This document shows, piece after piece, positions 30,596 to 44,900 of a stretch of 64,000 nt of DNA. Position 1 is the stretch's first letter. Every line of letters begins with the position of its first letter. The stretch covers positions 83,205,071-83,269,070 of the forward strand of contig CATQJL010000001.1 in assembly GCA_958299035.1 (NCBI GenBank), read 5' to 3'. A program made the position numbers and the translations under genes. This DNA is from Cylicocyclus nassatus. Its lineage: Eukaryota; Nematoda; Chromadorea; Rhabditida; Strongylidae. The notes under the pieces are model-generated. The model was not told where the DNA came from, ran no database searches, and saw nothing but the letters and a program-made list of their open reading frames with translations.

Positions 30596-32604
30596 TTAGG
30601 GTGATCGGAAAATAATGCGACACTCTCATTTTCTTTACAACTCTGAAGGTTTTCTTTGTGATTGGTTATAAACAACCAGCAGCGTAAACAGGTTTGTATA
30701 AAGTGACCTCCGCATGTTATCCTGACAGCACCTTGCAGCTCCTTTCCCACAAGCGAGCGGCGCCTCCGGGAAATCAGATATATTTTTTGAGCGCCATGCG
30801 AATTTGTGGCGGCGTAGCAGGAGTTCCCAAAGCCTAGCCGCTTTTCCTCGCAGGCGTACTTGGCACCTCCAGAAATCCCTTGAAGGACATCACACCTTCT
30901 CAGGGCCGAAGGGCGGCTCCGCCCATCACTCCACGGCGCCTCACTCTAAATTGTGTACAGCACTGTAAGATGTGCATCATTGTATCTGAGGAGGATAGAA
31001 TTGAAATCGAGAAACAAAAACATTTTCTGGGCTCATAAGGGTTTAGAATCTGTAGATGACTACATCTGAATTTCCAGCATCTCGAGTTAATTTTTTACTC
31101 ACGTTTTCGAATAAAAAACGCTTCCCTAAAAAACATGAGTACTAACGCTTGAGTGTTTGTGAAGAATACTGTATTAATATTGACCAAGCAAAAGTTATGA
31201 GTCCTCCACTTACATAACAAGAAAGCTAATCATTTTCACGCATGTTGTAAAATCCATCTAGGAACAAAGCAAATTAGAATATTTTGCCAATTGAGTATCG
31301 TATTTGTAAGCCTTTAAACTCTTCAATCGAACATGCGATCGAAGTTTGGTATTCTAGTAGGTTGATTGCAAATAGTATCGGTTGCAGAAAACACTACACT
31401 TAAAAATTTCTTTGATAAAAGAATCTTATTGATCATAAGAGTGGTTAGAATGAGAAATCTATTCAAAAAGGTTGATGAAATTATTAAAGTACATGTGTTT
31501 ATTAGGGAAAGCGTTATGGTTGATATACTCCTTTCAAAATAGGCTGGCCACTCAGTTATCCAAAACTCTTGATGCTAAATTACTCCAGTCAAATGACCAG
31601 TAATTTACAGATCAACTAGATCCTCTAATATTTCGAACGACCGGGTTTACTATTCAGAAAGTTCTGGGCAATACATCTCTTCTGAGAATAATGTCGAAAT
31701 GCTCATTTTGAAAGGATGGCGCAGCAGAAGTTTCCAAGTCGCCTCACTTGAAAAATGATAACTATGTTCTTTGTTTTCCTCCATTATTTGTCTTTTATTA
31801 CCCTCAATAGCTGAATCGAGTTTTCGATGCTTGCACACCTCACAATGATACCGATAAATGGGAGGAGCAATGGGCGGGAATTGACCTCTGAGGCGCGGAG
31901 ATGCTAAAACCCTTTTGGGTGCGAATGCTGGTGTGAACTTGGTGCGAGCAAAGGTGCTAGGAACTCCTGCACGCCCTCCCGAATTTGTGCTGCTGTACCA
32001 GAAAGTCCCTGGACATGTGACATACCATTCAAACAGCCTTTCCAAGCTCTTTCTAATACTAAATTTGCAGCAATCCCCATCATCTCGAATGAAAAAGGCA
32101 GGTTATTTGAAAAATTGCCATACTATTTGACGCAGATTTTCAGGTAAAAAAGCACTTTTTGTTCCACAATTTTTTGAAGCATACGTATGAATAGAGCGTA
32201 AAAAGCTCTATCAATGCTGGTTGTCAAACGTGGGCTCATTCGATTACCTCGATAAAGAATAAATATTATTACTTCTGATACTTGATGCTTCATCTTTTTT
32301 TGAAAAGCATTGGGGCCACCGGGCTGTCGTGACAGTTCCCTTGCCTAATGCGGTGCAGATATTTTTGTTAGCCTCACTTGTTTCACTGCGGCGATGCTGC
32401 TCAAAGTTCAAAAGTACTTCAGGTAAATAGATTTGACTTTAGGCATTTATAAAAACAACGCCATGCGACAGCGCCCATCCATAGAGACTGTTGAGAAGGT
32501 TTTGTTATGTACTAACATCTGCCAAAACTTGCGCATTCAGTCAATTTTCTTCTTGAGAAAACTGCATTTATTTTTAGTGTCCCACTACTTTCCGACCACC
32601 CTAA
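30596..32604. mobile_element. 2.0-kb TA-flanked element with 30-bp inverted ends, decayed
   Basis: TTAGGGTGATCGGAAAATAA at 30596 and, inverted, TTAGGGTGGTCGGAAAGTAG from 32604 match at 26 of about 30 positions. TA flanks both ends (30594-30595, 32605-32606). The TTAGG start fits mariner-type ends. No transposase is readable; the largest ORF (31650-32045, minus) has no transposase motif and may be captured sequence. Confidence 0.5.
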
Positions 32605-32737
32605 TATATTTTCCGCTTTTCAACTTTTATCGGAAAAAATTCATGAAAAGGCTCTATTAAGCAAAATGGGGGCGATGTACGTGATCAGCGCGTCAGATAG
32701 CACCCCTCTATATTTGGAAATTCGAAATTTTTCATTG

Positions 32738-32895
32738 AATGAATGAATATCGAATAAACTCAAAAATGAAAATTTGCGAATAAACGAATATCGAATAAAT
32801 TCGAGATCTGAAAATTTTCGAATGAATGAATCTCAAAGAAAATCGCAAAATCAAAAATATCGAATGAATGAATATCGATTATATTCGATTTTATT
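32738..32895. repeat. AT-rich imperfect minisatellite
   Basis: Repeated GAATGAATGAATATCGAATA and related units with spacers such as AAACTCAAAAATGAAAATT. No coding potential. Confidence 0.65.
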
Positions 32896-33718
32896 ATATT
32901 AAAAGGGGTGTAGGTGGGGAACTGGGCTCCGTGAGGAAAGAGATGTAAACTGAAGTTCCTTGATGAATGAGTCTGGCTGAGAGTGTAGGAAAAAACATAA
33001 CTAGGGTCAGTGAAAAAAAACTAGCACGCAGATACAGAATTATTTCATATGATCGTGTCCATTGCATACACCGTCATCTTTGGCGTTCTCGTCCTGGATT
33101 TGCAATCGCAGAAGCGCAGACTGACAGATTACAATTTCTTACGTCACTTTGAGTGTTCATCTAGAAAGGAAATAGAGTAAAAACATATCGAAACCACTTA
33201 CCTGAAGATTCCTCTCCACCAAGAATCCAGGATGGGGACGCCAAAGGTGGACGGTGTGTGGTTTAATGACACACATAATTGTAGGAATTGACGGCTGTAG
33301 CGTCTATCTTTATTCTTATTCTAGACTAAACAAGCATAAACAAGGGAGCATAGCGTCATATATGATTGGACGACGAGGAGAGGCAGTTTGAACAACAGCG
33401 AGTGGCATGTCCGTACACGACACATGTAAAAATCGGTTATCGAGAAGCGAAGCACATTAATTTCGCAATTTTTTTCGAAAACAGTTTTGAATTTTTTGCT
33501 CGAAATGATATGATATGGAAGTGCGCCAAACCATCTAGATGTGCGAAGGTAAAGGTGGGAGTCGATTCTTCTTCATCAACAAAACCCACACGATATTTAA
33601 AAAAACAAAAAGCAAACATACCGTGTGAAAGCTGAGTTTTTCGAGTTCGGCAGATTTCCAGAATTCTAGGCGTGAATCACCATTACTTATATTAACGGGC
33701 TAAGGATGCGTAGGTGAC
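32896..33718. other. Intergenic sequence, nothing recognised
   Basis: An 89-codon ORF (33366-33635) starts with TTG and shows no domain. No RNA gene seen. Confidence 0.35.
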
Positions 33719-34714
33719 TTGTGTGTGTATGTGTATGTATGTGTGTATGTGTGTGTATGTGTATGTATGTGTGTATGTGTGTGTATATGTCCGTTTTTAT
33801 TTGCTTGCTTTAACAAAGCAACCAGACTCAACCCAACAAAAGGTAAGGGGTACTGTTCGATAGAGCAAGGCAAGCTCTACAAGATGGCACTCATGTCTTT
33901 GCGCCATGCTCGATCCACGGGGAGTTCGAACTCAAAATCTAAAGATTCCCAAATGCCCAAAAAATCGAAAAAAATCAGATCTTCGTCCAAATAATTTCTA
34001 CGGACCTCCCACTCGCTCACATCAATACTATCGATATCTGATATCCATATGTGCGATTGCCGTACTTTTTCCTTGACTAGAAACTGAGAAAACGAAAATT
34101 TCCCTGATTTTCTCAAAGCAATGCTGAGCCGTTTTTGCACATGTAGCTCTATACTACTAGCCCAGGTAAGTATAACTGTAGATTTTCAGCCCATTCCAAG
34201 CGGTACTTTTCGAGAAATGTCGATTTTTGCACTGAAACTGAAACGAAAAAATCCGAATTCGTTATTTTTCGAAAACTACCGCTTGGAATGGGCTGAAAAT
34301 CTACAGTTATACTTACCTAGGCTTGTAGTATAGAACTACATATGCAAAAACGGCTCAGCATTGCTTTGAGAAAATCAGGGAAATTTTCGTTTTCTCAGTT
34401 TCTAGTGTAGGAAAAAATACGGCAATCGCACATATGGATATCAGATATCGATAGTATTGATGTGAGCGAGTGGGAGGTCCGTAGAAATTATTTGGACGAA
34501 GATCTGATTTTTTTCGATTTTTTGGGCATTTGGGAATCTTTAGATTTTGAGTTCGAACTCCCCGTGGATCGAGCATGGCGCAAAGACATGAGTGCCATCT
34601 TGTAGAGCTTGCCTTGCTCTATCGAACAGTACCCCTTACCCTTTGTTGGGTTGAGTGTGGTTGCTTCGTTAAAGCAAGCAAATAAAAACGGACATTATTT
34701 TCTTGACAACCTAA
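33719..34714. mobile_element. Mariner-type palindromic MITE with microsatellite at its left end
   Basis: The right end reads, inverted, TTAGGTTGTCAAGAAAATAA with TA outside (34715-34716). Arms 33,788-34,165 and 34,310-34,695 are near-perfect inverted copies (GTTCGATAGAGCAAGGCAAG / CTTGCCTTGCTCTATCGAAC). The left terminal repeat is missing and replaced by a GTGTATGT microsatellite (33,719-33,788). Related to the MITEs in the tandem array and at 49,075. Confidence 0.7.
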
Positions 34715-34716
34715 TA

Positions 34717-34917
34717 AAATAATTTCTAAAATTTTTTAAAAATTCAAATTAGCCTTATAGAAATTTTTTTCGCCCCTTTTTCAGATTTCAGGGGTTGGGG
34801 ACCCGCAAAAATTTTTAGAAGCCCCCCTAAAAATTTTTTGGAGTGCGTGGCTAACGCCACTTCACTTGAAAAAAATTTTTGTCCCCCCCCCCGAGCCGAA
34901 ATCCTGGGTACGCCACT
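34717..34917. repeat. Dispersed repeat ending CCTGGGTACGCCACTG, copy 1
   Basis: AAATTAGCCTTATAGAAATT, GTGGCTAACGCCAC and AATCCTGGGTACGCCACTG recur in order at about 59,130-59,207. The CAGTGGCGTACCCAGG end resembles terminal repeats of DNA transposons known from many invertebrates; family not assigned. Confidence 0.55.
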
Positions 34918-35940
34918 GGTGTGTATGTGTGTGTATGTGTGTGTGTATGTGTGTATGTGTGTATATGTTTGCATGTGTTTGTATGTGTGTGTATGTGTAT
35001 ATGTGTAGGTGTGTGTATGTGTATGTGTGTATGTGTGTATATGTTTGTATGTGTGTGTATGTGTGTATGTGTGTATGTGTGTGTATGTATGTCTGTATGT
35101 TTGTATATGTGTATGTGTGTATGTGTGTGTATGTGTATGTGTGTATGTGTGTATGTGTGTATGTGTTTGCATGTGTTTGTATGTGTGTGTGTATGTGTAT
35201 ATGTGTAGGTGTTTGTATGTGTATGTGTGTATGTGTGTATGTGTGTATGTGTGTATGTGTGTATGTGTGTATGTGTGTATGTGTGTGTATGTATGTCTGT
35301 ATGTTTGTATGTGTGTATGTGTGTGTATGTATGTCTGTATGTTTGTATGTGTGTATGTGTGTATGTGTGTGTATGTGTATGTGTGTATGTGTGTATGTGT
35401 GTATGTGTTTATGTGTGTATGTGTGTATGTGTGTATGTGTGTGTATGTGTGTATGTGTGTATGTGTGTATGTGTGTATGTGTGTATGTGTGTATGTGTGT
35501 ATGTGTGTATATGTGTGTGTATGTTTGTATGTGTGTATGTGTGTATCTGTGTGTATGTGTATGTGTGTATGTGTGTATGTGTGTATGTGTGTTGTGTGTG
35601 TATGTGTGTGTATGTGTCTGTATGTTTGTATGTGTGTATGTGTGTATGTGTGTATGTGTATGTGTGTATGTGGGTTGTGTGTATGTGTGTATGGTATGTG
35701 TGTATGTGTCTGTATGTGTGTATGTGTGTATGTGTGTATGTGTGTGTATGTGTATGTGTGTATGTGTGTATGTGTGTATGTGTGTATGTGTGTATGTGTG
35801 TATGTGTATGTGTGTATGTGTGTATGTGTGTATGTGTGTATGTGTGTATGTGTGTGTATGTGTGTGTATGTGTGTATGTGTGTGTATGTGTGTATGTGTG
35901 TATGTGTGTATGTGTGTATGTGTGTATATGTGTGTATGTG
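34918..35940. repeat. Long GTATGTGT microsatellite
   Basis: About 1 kb of (GTGTATGT)n with variant units. It is open in several frames on both strands, giving long artefactual Cys/Val/Met or His/Thr ORFs up to 434 codons. From about 35,940 it changes into a GGGTGT-type repeat and merges with the first unit of the large tandem array. Confidence 0.95.
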
Positions 35941-38900
35941 TGTGGGTGTGGGTGTGGGTGTGGGTGTGGGTGCGAGTGTGGGTGTGGGTGTGAGTGTGGG
36001 TGTGGGTGTGGGTGCGAGTGTGGGTGTGGGTGTGAGTGTGGGTGTGGGTGTGGGTGTGGGTGTTGGTGTGGGTGTGGGCGTGCGCTGTTTGTGGGTGTGT
36101 GTTCGATTCGTTGAGTGTCCTCAAAAAACTGCGCGTCAGACGGAACCATTTGGCTTTTGCCCACAAAATTTAGTCCGTATTTCCAATTTTTGCAAAGTCG
36201 TGAATGCTTATGGCAAGTAAATGTGCAAGCCATGGACTTAGGCCCAAAAAAGTGATCAAAAGTCTACTACTTAACAGAAACGGCGCCAACAAGAATAAGG
36301 TTTTCAAATGGTCAAATTGTCAAGTTTTTGCCTGAGCGTTTGACAAGATTTTTGCAAAAAGATGTAGCTCACGGTGATCATTTTTTTACGGCGACTACCA
36401 AAGCAATGAAAAACTCAAAGACCCATTCAAATTTGCGTTTGTTCTTCAGCAAAAAGTTCCATCAACGCAGAAAATCACCGATTTCACATGAAGAAGCTTT
36501 TAGGATGAGTATTAGGTTGTCCGAAAATTAATGCAGGTTTTGAATACCAACCGCAATAAGTCATACACTTCTCATTTCTAAGTAGGTTCCAAAAAAACCA
36601 TTCAATAGAACAAAGCAAGCTCTACAAGACGGTTATCCTACTTTAGCAACAGCTCTGATCCACCACGAGTTTGAGCCAAAAACTAAAAGGATTCAATTGC
36701 CCGAAAAATTGAGAAAAATCGTAACTTAGTTCATAAAAATCCTACAAAAATTCTAACTTGCTCACGTAAACACAATCTACATAGGGCATTTACGCCGTTG
36801 CTGTATTTTTTTCCCTGTTGAAAATCAAGAAAACGGAAATTTTCGTGCACTTGCCAAAGTGATGCTGTGCCGTTCCCACATAAGTAGTTGCCAAAGTGGT
36901 GCTGTGCCGTTTCCACATAAGTATGCTACAAATCTGTAGAAGTACAAACGTAAATTTCCAGCTCTCTACAAGCTTTAGTTCTCGAAAAATATTGGATATA
37001 GCTTTCCCTTGTCAGGTGGTCCAGTTAAAATTCAAATTTCTTGAGAAGTAAAGCTTGTAGAGAGCTGTAAATTTACGTTTGTACTACTACAGGTTTGTAG
37101 TATACAACTACTTATGTGGGAACGGCACAGCACCACTTTGGCAAATGCATGAAAATTTCCGTTTTCTTGATTTCTAACAGAGGAAAAAATACGGCAAAGG
37201 CGTATATAGATGTTTTATGTGGACAGTGTTTACGTGAGCAAGTTAGAATTTTTGTAGGATTTTTATGAAACAAGTTACGATTTTTCTCGATTTTTCGGGC
37301 AGTTGAACCTTTTTAGTTGTCTGTATTTTTGTATGTGTGTATGTGTGTGTATGTGTGTGGGTGTGGGTGTGGGTGTGGGTGTGGGTGCGAGTGTGGGTGT
37401 GGGTGTGAGTGTGGGTGTGGGTGTGGGTGCGAGTGTGGGTGTGGGTGTGAGTGTGGGTGTGGGTGTGGGTGTGGGTGTTGGTGTAGGTGTGGGCGTGCGC
37501 TGTTTGTGGGTGTGTGTTCGATTCGTTGAGTGTCCTCAAAAAACTGCGCGTCAGACGGAACCATTTGGCTTTTGTCCCACAAAATTTAGTCCGTATTTCC
37601 AATTTTTGCAAAGTCGTGAATGCTTATGGCAAGTAAATGTGCAAGCCATGGACTTAGGCCCAAAAAAGTGATCAAAAGTCTACTACTTAACAGAAACGGC
37701 GCCAACAAGAATAAGGTTTTCAAATGGTCAAATTGTCAAGTTTTTGCCTGAGCGTTTGACAAGATTTTTGCAAAAAGATGTAGCTCACGGTGATCATTTT
37801 TTTACGGCGACTACCAAAGCAATGAAAAACTCAAAGACCCATTCGAATTTGCGTTTGTTCTTCAGCAAAAAGTTCCATCCACGCAGAAAATCACCGATTT
37901 CACATGAAGAAGCTTTTAGGATGAGCATTAGGTTGTCCGAAAATTAATGCAGGTTTTGAATACCAACCGCAATAAGTCATACACTTCTCATTTCTAAGTA
38001 GGTTCCAAAAAAACCATTCAATAGAACAAAGCAAGCTCTACAAGACGGTTATCCTACTTTAGCAACAGCTCTGATCCACCACGAGTTTCGAGCCAAAAAC
38101 TAAAAGGATTCAATTGCCCGAAAAATTGAGAAAAATCGTAACTTAGTTCATAAAAATCCTACAAAAATTCTAACTTGCTCACGTAAACACAATCTACATA
38201 GGGCATTTACGCCGTTGCTGTATTTTTTTCCCTGTTGAAAATCAAGAAAACGGAAATTTTCGTGCACTTGCCAAAGTGATGCTGTGCCGTTCCCACATAA
38301 GTAGTTGCCAAAGTGGTGCTGTGCCGTTTCCACATAAGTATGCTACAAATCTGTAGAAGTACAAACGTAAATTTCCAGCTCTCTACAAGCTTTAGTTCTC
38401 GAAAAATATTGGATATAGCTTTCCCTTGTCAGGTGGTCCAGTTAAAATTCAAATTTCTTGAGAAGTAAAGCTTGTAGAGAGCTGTAAATTTACGTTTGTA
38501 CTACTACAGGTTTGTAGTATACAACTACTTATGTGGGAACGGCACAGCACCACTTTGGCAAATGCATGAAAATTTCCGTTTTCTTGATTTCTAACAGAGG
38601 AAAAAATACGGCAAAGGCGTATATAGATGTTTTATGTGGACAGTGTTTACGTGAGCAAGTTAGAATTTTTGTAGGATTTTTATGAAACAAGTTACGATTT
38701 TTCTCGATTTTTCGGGCAGTTGAACCTTTTTAGTTGTCTGTATTTTTGTATGTGTGTATGTGTGTGTATGTGTGTGGGTGTGGGTGTGGGTGTGGGTGTG
38801 GGTGCGAGTGTGGGTGTGGGTGTGAGTGTGGGTGTGGGTGTGGGTGCGAGTGTGGGTGTGGGTGTGAGTGTGGGTGTGGGTGTGGGTGTGGGTGTTGGTG

Positions 38901-41900
38901 TAGGTGTGGGCGTGCGCTGTTTGTGGGTGTGTGTTCGATTCGTTGAGTGTCCTCAAAAAACTGCGCGTCAGACGGAACCATTTGGCTTTTGTCCCACAAA
39001 ATTTAGTCCGTATTTCCAATTTTTGCAAAGTCGTGAATGCTTATGGCAAGTAAATGTGCAAGCCATGGACTTAGGCCCAAAAAAGTGATCAAAAGTCTAC
39101 TACTTAACAGAAACGGCGCCAACAAGAATAAGGTTTTCAAATGGTCAAATTGTCAAGTTTTTGCCTGAGCGTTTGACAAGATTTTTGCAAAAAGATGTAG
39201 CTCACGGTGATCATTTTTTTACGGCGACTACCAAAGCAATGAAAAACTCAAAGACCCATTCGAATTTGCGTTTGTTCTTCAGCAAAAAGTTCCATCCACG
39301 CAGAAAATCACCGATTTCACATGAAGAAGCTTTTAGGATGAGCATTAGGTTGTCCGAAAATTAATGCAGGTTTTGAATACCAACCGCAATAAGTCATACA
39401 CTTCTCATTTCTAAGTAGGTTCCAAAAAAACCATTCAATAGAACAAAGCAAGCTCTACAAGACGGTTATCCTACTTTAGCAACAGCTCTGATCCACCACG
39501 AGTTTCGAGCCAAAAACTAAAAGGATTCAATTGCCCGAAAAATTGAGAAAAATCGTAACTTAGTTCATAAAAATCCTACAAAAATTCTAACTTGCTCACG
39601 TAAACACAATCCACATAGGGCATTTACATACGCCGTTGCTGTATTTTTTTCCCTGTTGAAAATCAAGAAAACGGAAATTTTCGTGCACTTGCCAAAGTGA
39701 TGCTGTGCCGTTCCCACATAAGTAGTTGCCAAAGTGGTGCTGTGCCGTTTCCACATAAGTATGCTACAAATCTGTAGAAGTACAAACGTAAATTTCCAGC
39801 TCTCTACAAGCTTTAGTTCTCGAAAAATATTGGATATAGCTTTCCCTTGTCAGGTGGTCCAGTTAAAATTCAAATTTCTTGAGAAGTAAAGCTTGTAGAG
39901 AGCTGTAAATTTACGTTTGTACTACTACAGGTTTGTAGTATACAACTACTTATGTGGGAACGGCACAGCACCACTTTGGCAAATGCATGAAAATTTCCGT
40001 TTTCTTGATTTCTAACAGAGGAAAAAATACGGCAAAGGCGTATATAGATGTTTTATGTGGACAGTGTTTACGTGAGCAAGTTAGAATTTTTGTAGGATTT
40101 TTATGAAACAAGTTACGATTTTTCTCGATTTTTCGGGCAGTTGAACCTTTTTAGTTGTCTGTATTTTTGTATGTGTGTATGTGTGTGTATGTGTGTGGGT
40201 GTGGGTGTGGGTGTGGGTGTGGGTGCGAGTGTGGGTGTGGGTGTGAGTGTGGGTGTGGGTGTGGGTGCGAGTGTGGGTGTGGGTGTGAGTGTGGGTGTGG
40301 GTGTGGGTGTGGGTGTTGGTGTAGGTGTGGGCGTGCGCTGTTTGTGGGTGTGTGTTCGATTCGTTGAGTGTCCTCAAAAAACTGCGCGTCAGACGGAACC
40401 ATTTGGCTTTTGTCCCACAAAATTTAGTCCGTATTTCCAATTTTTGCAAAGTCGTGAATGCTTATGGCAAGTAAATGTGCAAGCCATGGACTTAGGCCCA
40501 AAAAAGTGATCAAAAGTCTACTACTTAACAGAAACGGCGCCAACAAGAATAAGGTTTTCAAATGGTCAAATTGTCAAGTTTTTGCCTGAGCGTTTGACAA
40601 GATTTTTGCAAAAAGATGTAGCTCACGGTGATCATTTTTTTACGGCGACTACCAAAGCAATGAAAAACTCAAAGACCCATTCGAATTTGCGTTTGTTCTT
40701 CAGCAAAAAGTTCCATCCACGCAGAAAATCACCGATTTCACATGAAGAAGCTTTTAGGATGAGCATTAGGTTGTCCGAAAATTAATGCAGGTTTTGAATA
40801 CCAACCGCAATAAGTCATACACTTCTCATTTCTAAGTAGGTTCCAAAAAAACCATTCAATAGAACAAAGCAAGCTCTACAAGACGGTTATCCTACTTTAG
40901 CAACAGCTCTGATCCACCACGAGTTTCGAGCCAAAAACTAAAAGGATTCAATTGCCCGAAAAATTGAGAAAAATCGTAACTTAGTTCATAAAAATCCTAC
41001 AAAAATTCTAACTTGCTCACGTAAACACAATCTACATAGGGCATTTACGCCGTTGCTGTATTTTTTTCCCTGTTGAAAATCAAGAAAACGGAAATTTTCG
41101 TGCACTTGCCAAAGTGATGCTGTGCCGTTCCCACATAAGTAGTTGCCAAAGTGGTGCTGTGCCGTTTCCACATAAGTATGCTACAAATCTGTAGAAGTAC
41201 AAACGTAAATTTCCAGCTCTCTACAAGCTTTAGTTCTCGAAAAATATTGGATATAGCTTTCCCTTGTCAGGTGGTCCAGTTAAAATTCAAATTTCTTGAG
41301 AAGTAAAGCTTGTAGAGAGCTGTAAATTTACGTTTGTACTACTACAGGTTTGTAGTATACAACTACTTATGTGGGAACGGCACAGCACCACTTTGGCAAA
41401 TGCATGAAAATTTCCGTTTTCTTGATTTCTAACAGAGGAAAAAATACGGCAAAGGCGTATATAGATGTTTTATGTGGACAGTGTTTACGTGAGCAAGTTA
41501 GAATTTTTGTAGGATTTTTATGAAACAAGTTACGATTTTTCTCGATTTTTCGGGCAGTTGAACCTTTTTAGTTGTCTGTATTTTTGTATGTGTGTATGTG
41601 TGTGTATGTGTGTGGGTGTGGGTGTGGGTGTGGGTGTGGGTGCGAGTGTGGGTGTGGGTGTGAGTGTGGGTGTGGGTGTGGGTGCGAGTGTGGGTGTGGG
41701 TGTGAGTGTGGGTGTGGGTGTGGGTGTGGGTGTTGGTGTAGGTGTGGGCGTGCGCTGTTTGTGGGTGTGTGTTCGATTCGTTGAGTGTCCTCAAAAAACT
41801 GCGCGTCAGACGGAACCATTTGGCTTTTGTCCCACAAAATTTAGTCCGTATTTCCAATTTTTGCAAAGTCGTGAATGCTTATGGCAAGTAAATGTGCAAG

Positions 41901-44900
41901 CCATGGACTTAGGCCCAAAAAAGTGATCAAAAGTCTACTACTTAACAGAAACGGCGCCAACAAGAATAAGGTTTTCAAATGGTCAAATTGTCAAGTTTTT
42001 GCCTGAGCGTTTGACAAGATTTTTGCAAAAAGATGTAGCTCACGGTGATCATTTTTTTACGGCGACTACCAAAGCAATGAAAAACTCAAAGACCCATTCG
42101 AATTTGCGTTTGTTCTTCAGCAAAAAGTTCCATCCACGCAGAAAATCACCGATTTCACATGAAGAAGCTTTTAGGATGAGCATTAGGTTGTCCGAAAATT
42201 AATGCAGGTTTTGAATACCAACCGCAATAAGTCATACACTTCTCATTTCTAAGTAGGTTCCAAAAAAACCATTCAATAGAACAAAGCAAGCTCTACAAGA
42301 CGGTTATCCTACTTTAGCAACAGCTCTGATCCACCACGAGTTTCGAGCCAAAAACTAAAAGGATTCAATTGCCCGAAAAATTGAGAAAAATCGTAACTTA
42401 GTTCATAAAAATCCTACAAAAATTCTAACTTGCTCACGTAAACACAATCTACATAGGGCATTTACGCCGTTGCTGTATTTTTTTCCCTGTTGAAAATCAA
42501 GAAAACGGAAATTTTCGTGCACTTGCCAAAGTGATGCTGTGCCGTTCCCACATAAGTAGTTGCCAAAGTGGTGCTGTGCCGTTTCCACATAAGTATGCTA
42601 CAAATCTGTAGAAGTACAAACGTAAATTTCCAGCTCTCTACAAGCTTTAGTTCTCGAAAAATATTGGATATAGCTTTCCCTTGTCAGGTGGTCCAGTTAA
42701 AATTCAAATTTCTTGAGAAGTAAAGCTTGTAGAGAGCTGTAAATTTACGTTTGTACTACTACAGGTTTGTAGTATACAACTACTTATGTGGGAACGGCAC
42801 AGCACCACTTTGGCAAATGCATGAAAATTTCCGTTTTCTTGATTTCTAACAGAGGAAAAAATACGGCAAAGGCGTATATAGATGTTTTATGTGGACAGTG
42901 TTTACGTGAGCAAGTTAGAATTTTTGTAGGATTTTTATGAAACAAGTTACGATTTTTCTCGATTTTTCGGGCAGTTGAACCTTTTTAGTTGTCTGTATTT
43001 TTGTATGTGTGTATGTGTGTGTATGTGTGTGGGTGTGGGTGTGGGTGTGGGTGTGGGTGCGAGTGTGGGTGTGGGTGTGAGTGTGGGTGTGGGTGTGGGT
43101 GCGAGTGTGGGTGTGGGTGTGAGTGTGGGTGTGGGTGTGGGTGTGGGTGTTGGTGTAGGTGTGGGCGTGCGCTGTTTGTGGGTGTGTGTTCGATTCGTTG
43201 AGTGTCCTCAAAAAACTGCGCGTCAGACGGAACCATTTGGCTTTTGTCCCACAAAATTTAGTCCGTATTTCCAATTTTTGCAAAGTCGTGAATGCTTATG
43301 GCAAGTAAATGTGCAAGCCATGGACTTAGGCCCAAAAAAGTGATCAAAAGTCTACTACTTAACAGAAACGGCGCCAACAAGAATAAGGTTTTCAAATGGT
43401 CAAATTGTCAAGTTTTTGCCTGAGCGTTTGACAAGATTTTTGCAAAAAGATGTAGCTCACGGTGATCATTTTTTTACGGCGACTACCAAAGCAATGAAAA
43501 ACTCAAAGACCCATTCGAATTTGCGTTTGTTCTTCAGCAAAAAGTTCCATCCACGCAGAAAATCACCGATTTCACATGAAGAAGCTTTTAGGATGAGCAT
43601 TAGGTTGTCCGAAAATTAATGCAGGTTTTGAATACCAACCGCAATAAGTCATACACTTCTCATTTCTAAGTAGGTTCCAAAAAAACCATTCAATAGAACA
43701 AAGCAAGCTCTACAAGACGGTTATCCTACTTTAGCAACAGCTCTGATCCACCACGAGTTTCGAGCCAAAAACTAAAAGGATTCAATTGCCCGAAAAATTG
43801 AGAAAAATCGTAACTTAGTTCATAAAAATCCTACAAAAATTCTAACTTGCTCACGTAAACACAATCTACATAGGGCATTTACGCCGTTGCTGTATTTTTT
43901 TCCCTGTTGAAAATCAAGAAAACGGAAATTTTCGTGCACTTGCCAAAGTGATGCTGTGCCGTTCCCACATAAGTAGTTGCCAAAGTGGTGCTGTGCCGTT
44001 TCCACATAAGTATGCTACAAATCTGTAGAAGTACAAACGTAAATTTCCAGCTCTCTACAAGCTTTAGTTCTCGAAAAATATTGGATATAGCTTTCCCTTG
44101 TCAGGTGGTCCAGTTAAAATTCAAATTTCTTGAGAAGTAAAGCTTGTAGAGAGCTGTAAATTTACGTTTGTACTACTACAGGTTTGTAGTATACAACTAC
44201 TTATGTGGGAACGGCACAGCACCACTTTGGCAAATGCATGAAAATTTCCGTTTTCTTGATTTCTAACAGAGGAAAAAATACGGCAAAGGCGTATATAGAT
44301 GTTTTATGTGGACAGTGTTTACGTGAGCAAGTTAGAATTTTTGTAGGATTTTTATGAAACAAGTTACGATTTTTCTCGATTTTTCGGGCAGTTGAACCTT
44401 TTTAGTTGTCTGTATTTTTGTATGTGTGTATGTGTGTGTATGTGTGTGGGTGTGGGTGTGGGTGTGGGTGTGGGTGCGAGTGTGGGTGTGGGTGTGAGTG
44501 TGGGTGTGGGTGTGGGTGCGAGTGTGGGTGTGGGTGTGAGTGTGGGTGTGGGTGTGGGTGTGGGTGTTGGTGTAGGTGTGGGCGTGCGCTGTTTGTGGGT
44601 GTGTGTTCGATTCGTTGAGTGTCCTCAAAAAACTGCGCGTCAGACGGAACCATTTGGCTTTTGTCCCACAAAATTTAGTCCGTATTTCCAATTTTTGCAA
44701 AGTCGTGAATGCTTATGGCAAGTAAATGTGCAAGCCATGGACTTAGGCCCAAAAAAGTGATCAAAAGTCTACTACTTAACAGAAACGGCGCCAACAAGAA
44801 TAAGGTTTTCAAATGGTCAAATTGTCAAGTTTTTGCCTGAGCGTTTGACAAGATTTTTGCAAAAAGATGTAGCTCACGGTGATCATTTTTTTACGGCGAC

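Noticed and set aside
36090..36112. GTTCGATTC as a tRNA T-arm
   Set aside because: No acceptor or anticodon arms around it, and it recurs in every array unit; no tRNA genes were found by eye elsewhere.
34862..36233. Very long ORFs on both strands (up to 434 codons) rich in Cys/Val/Met or His/Thr
   Set aside because: They are translations of the GTATGTGT and GGGTGT microsatellites, which lack stops in several frames; no domain or start context.
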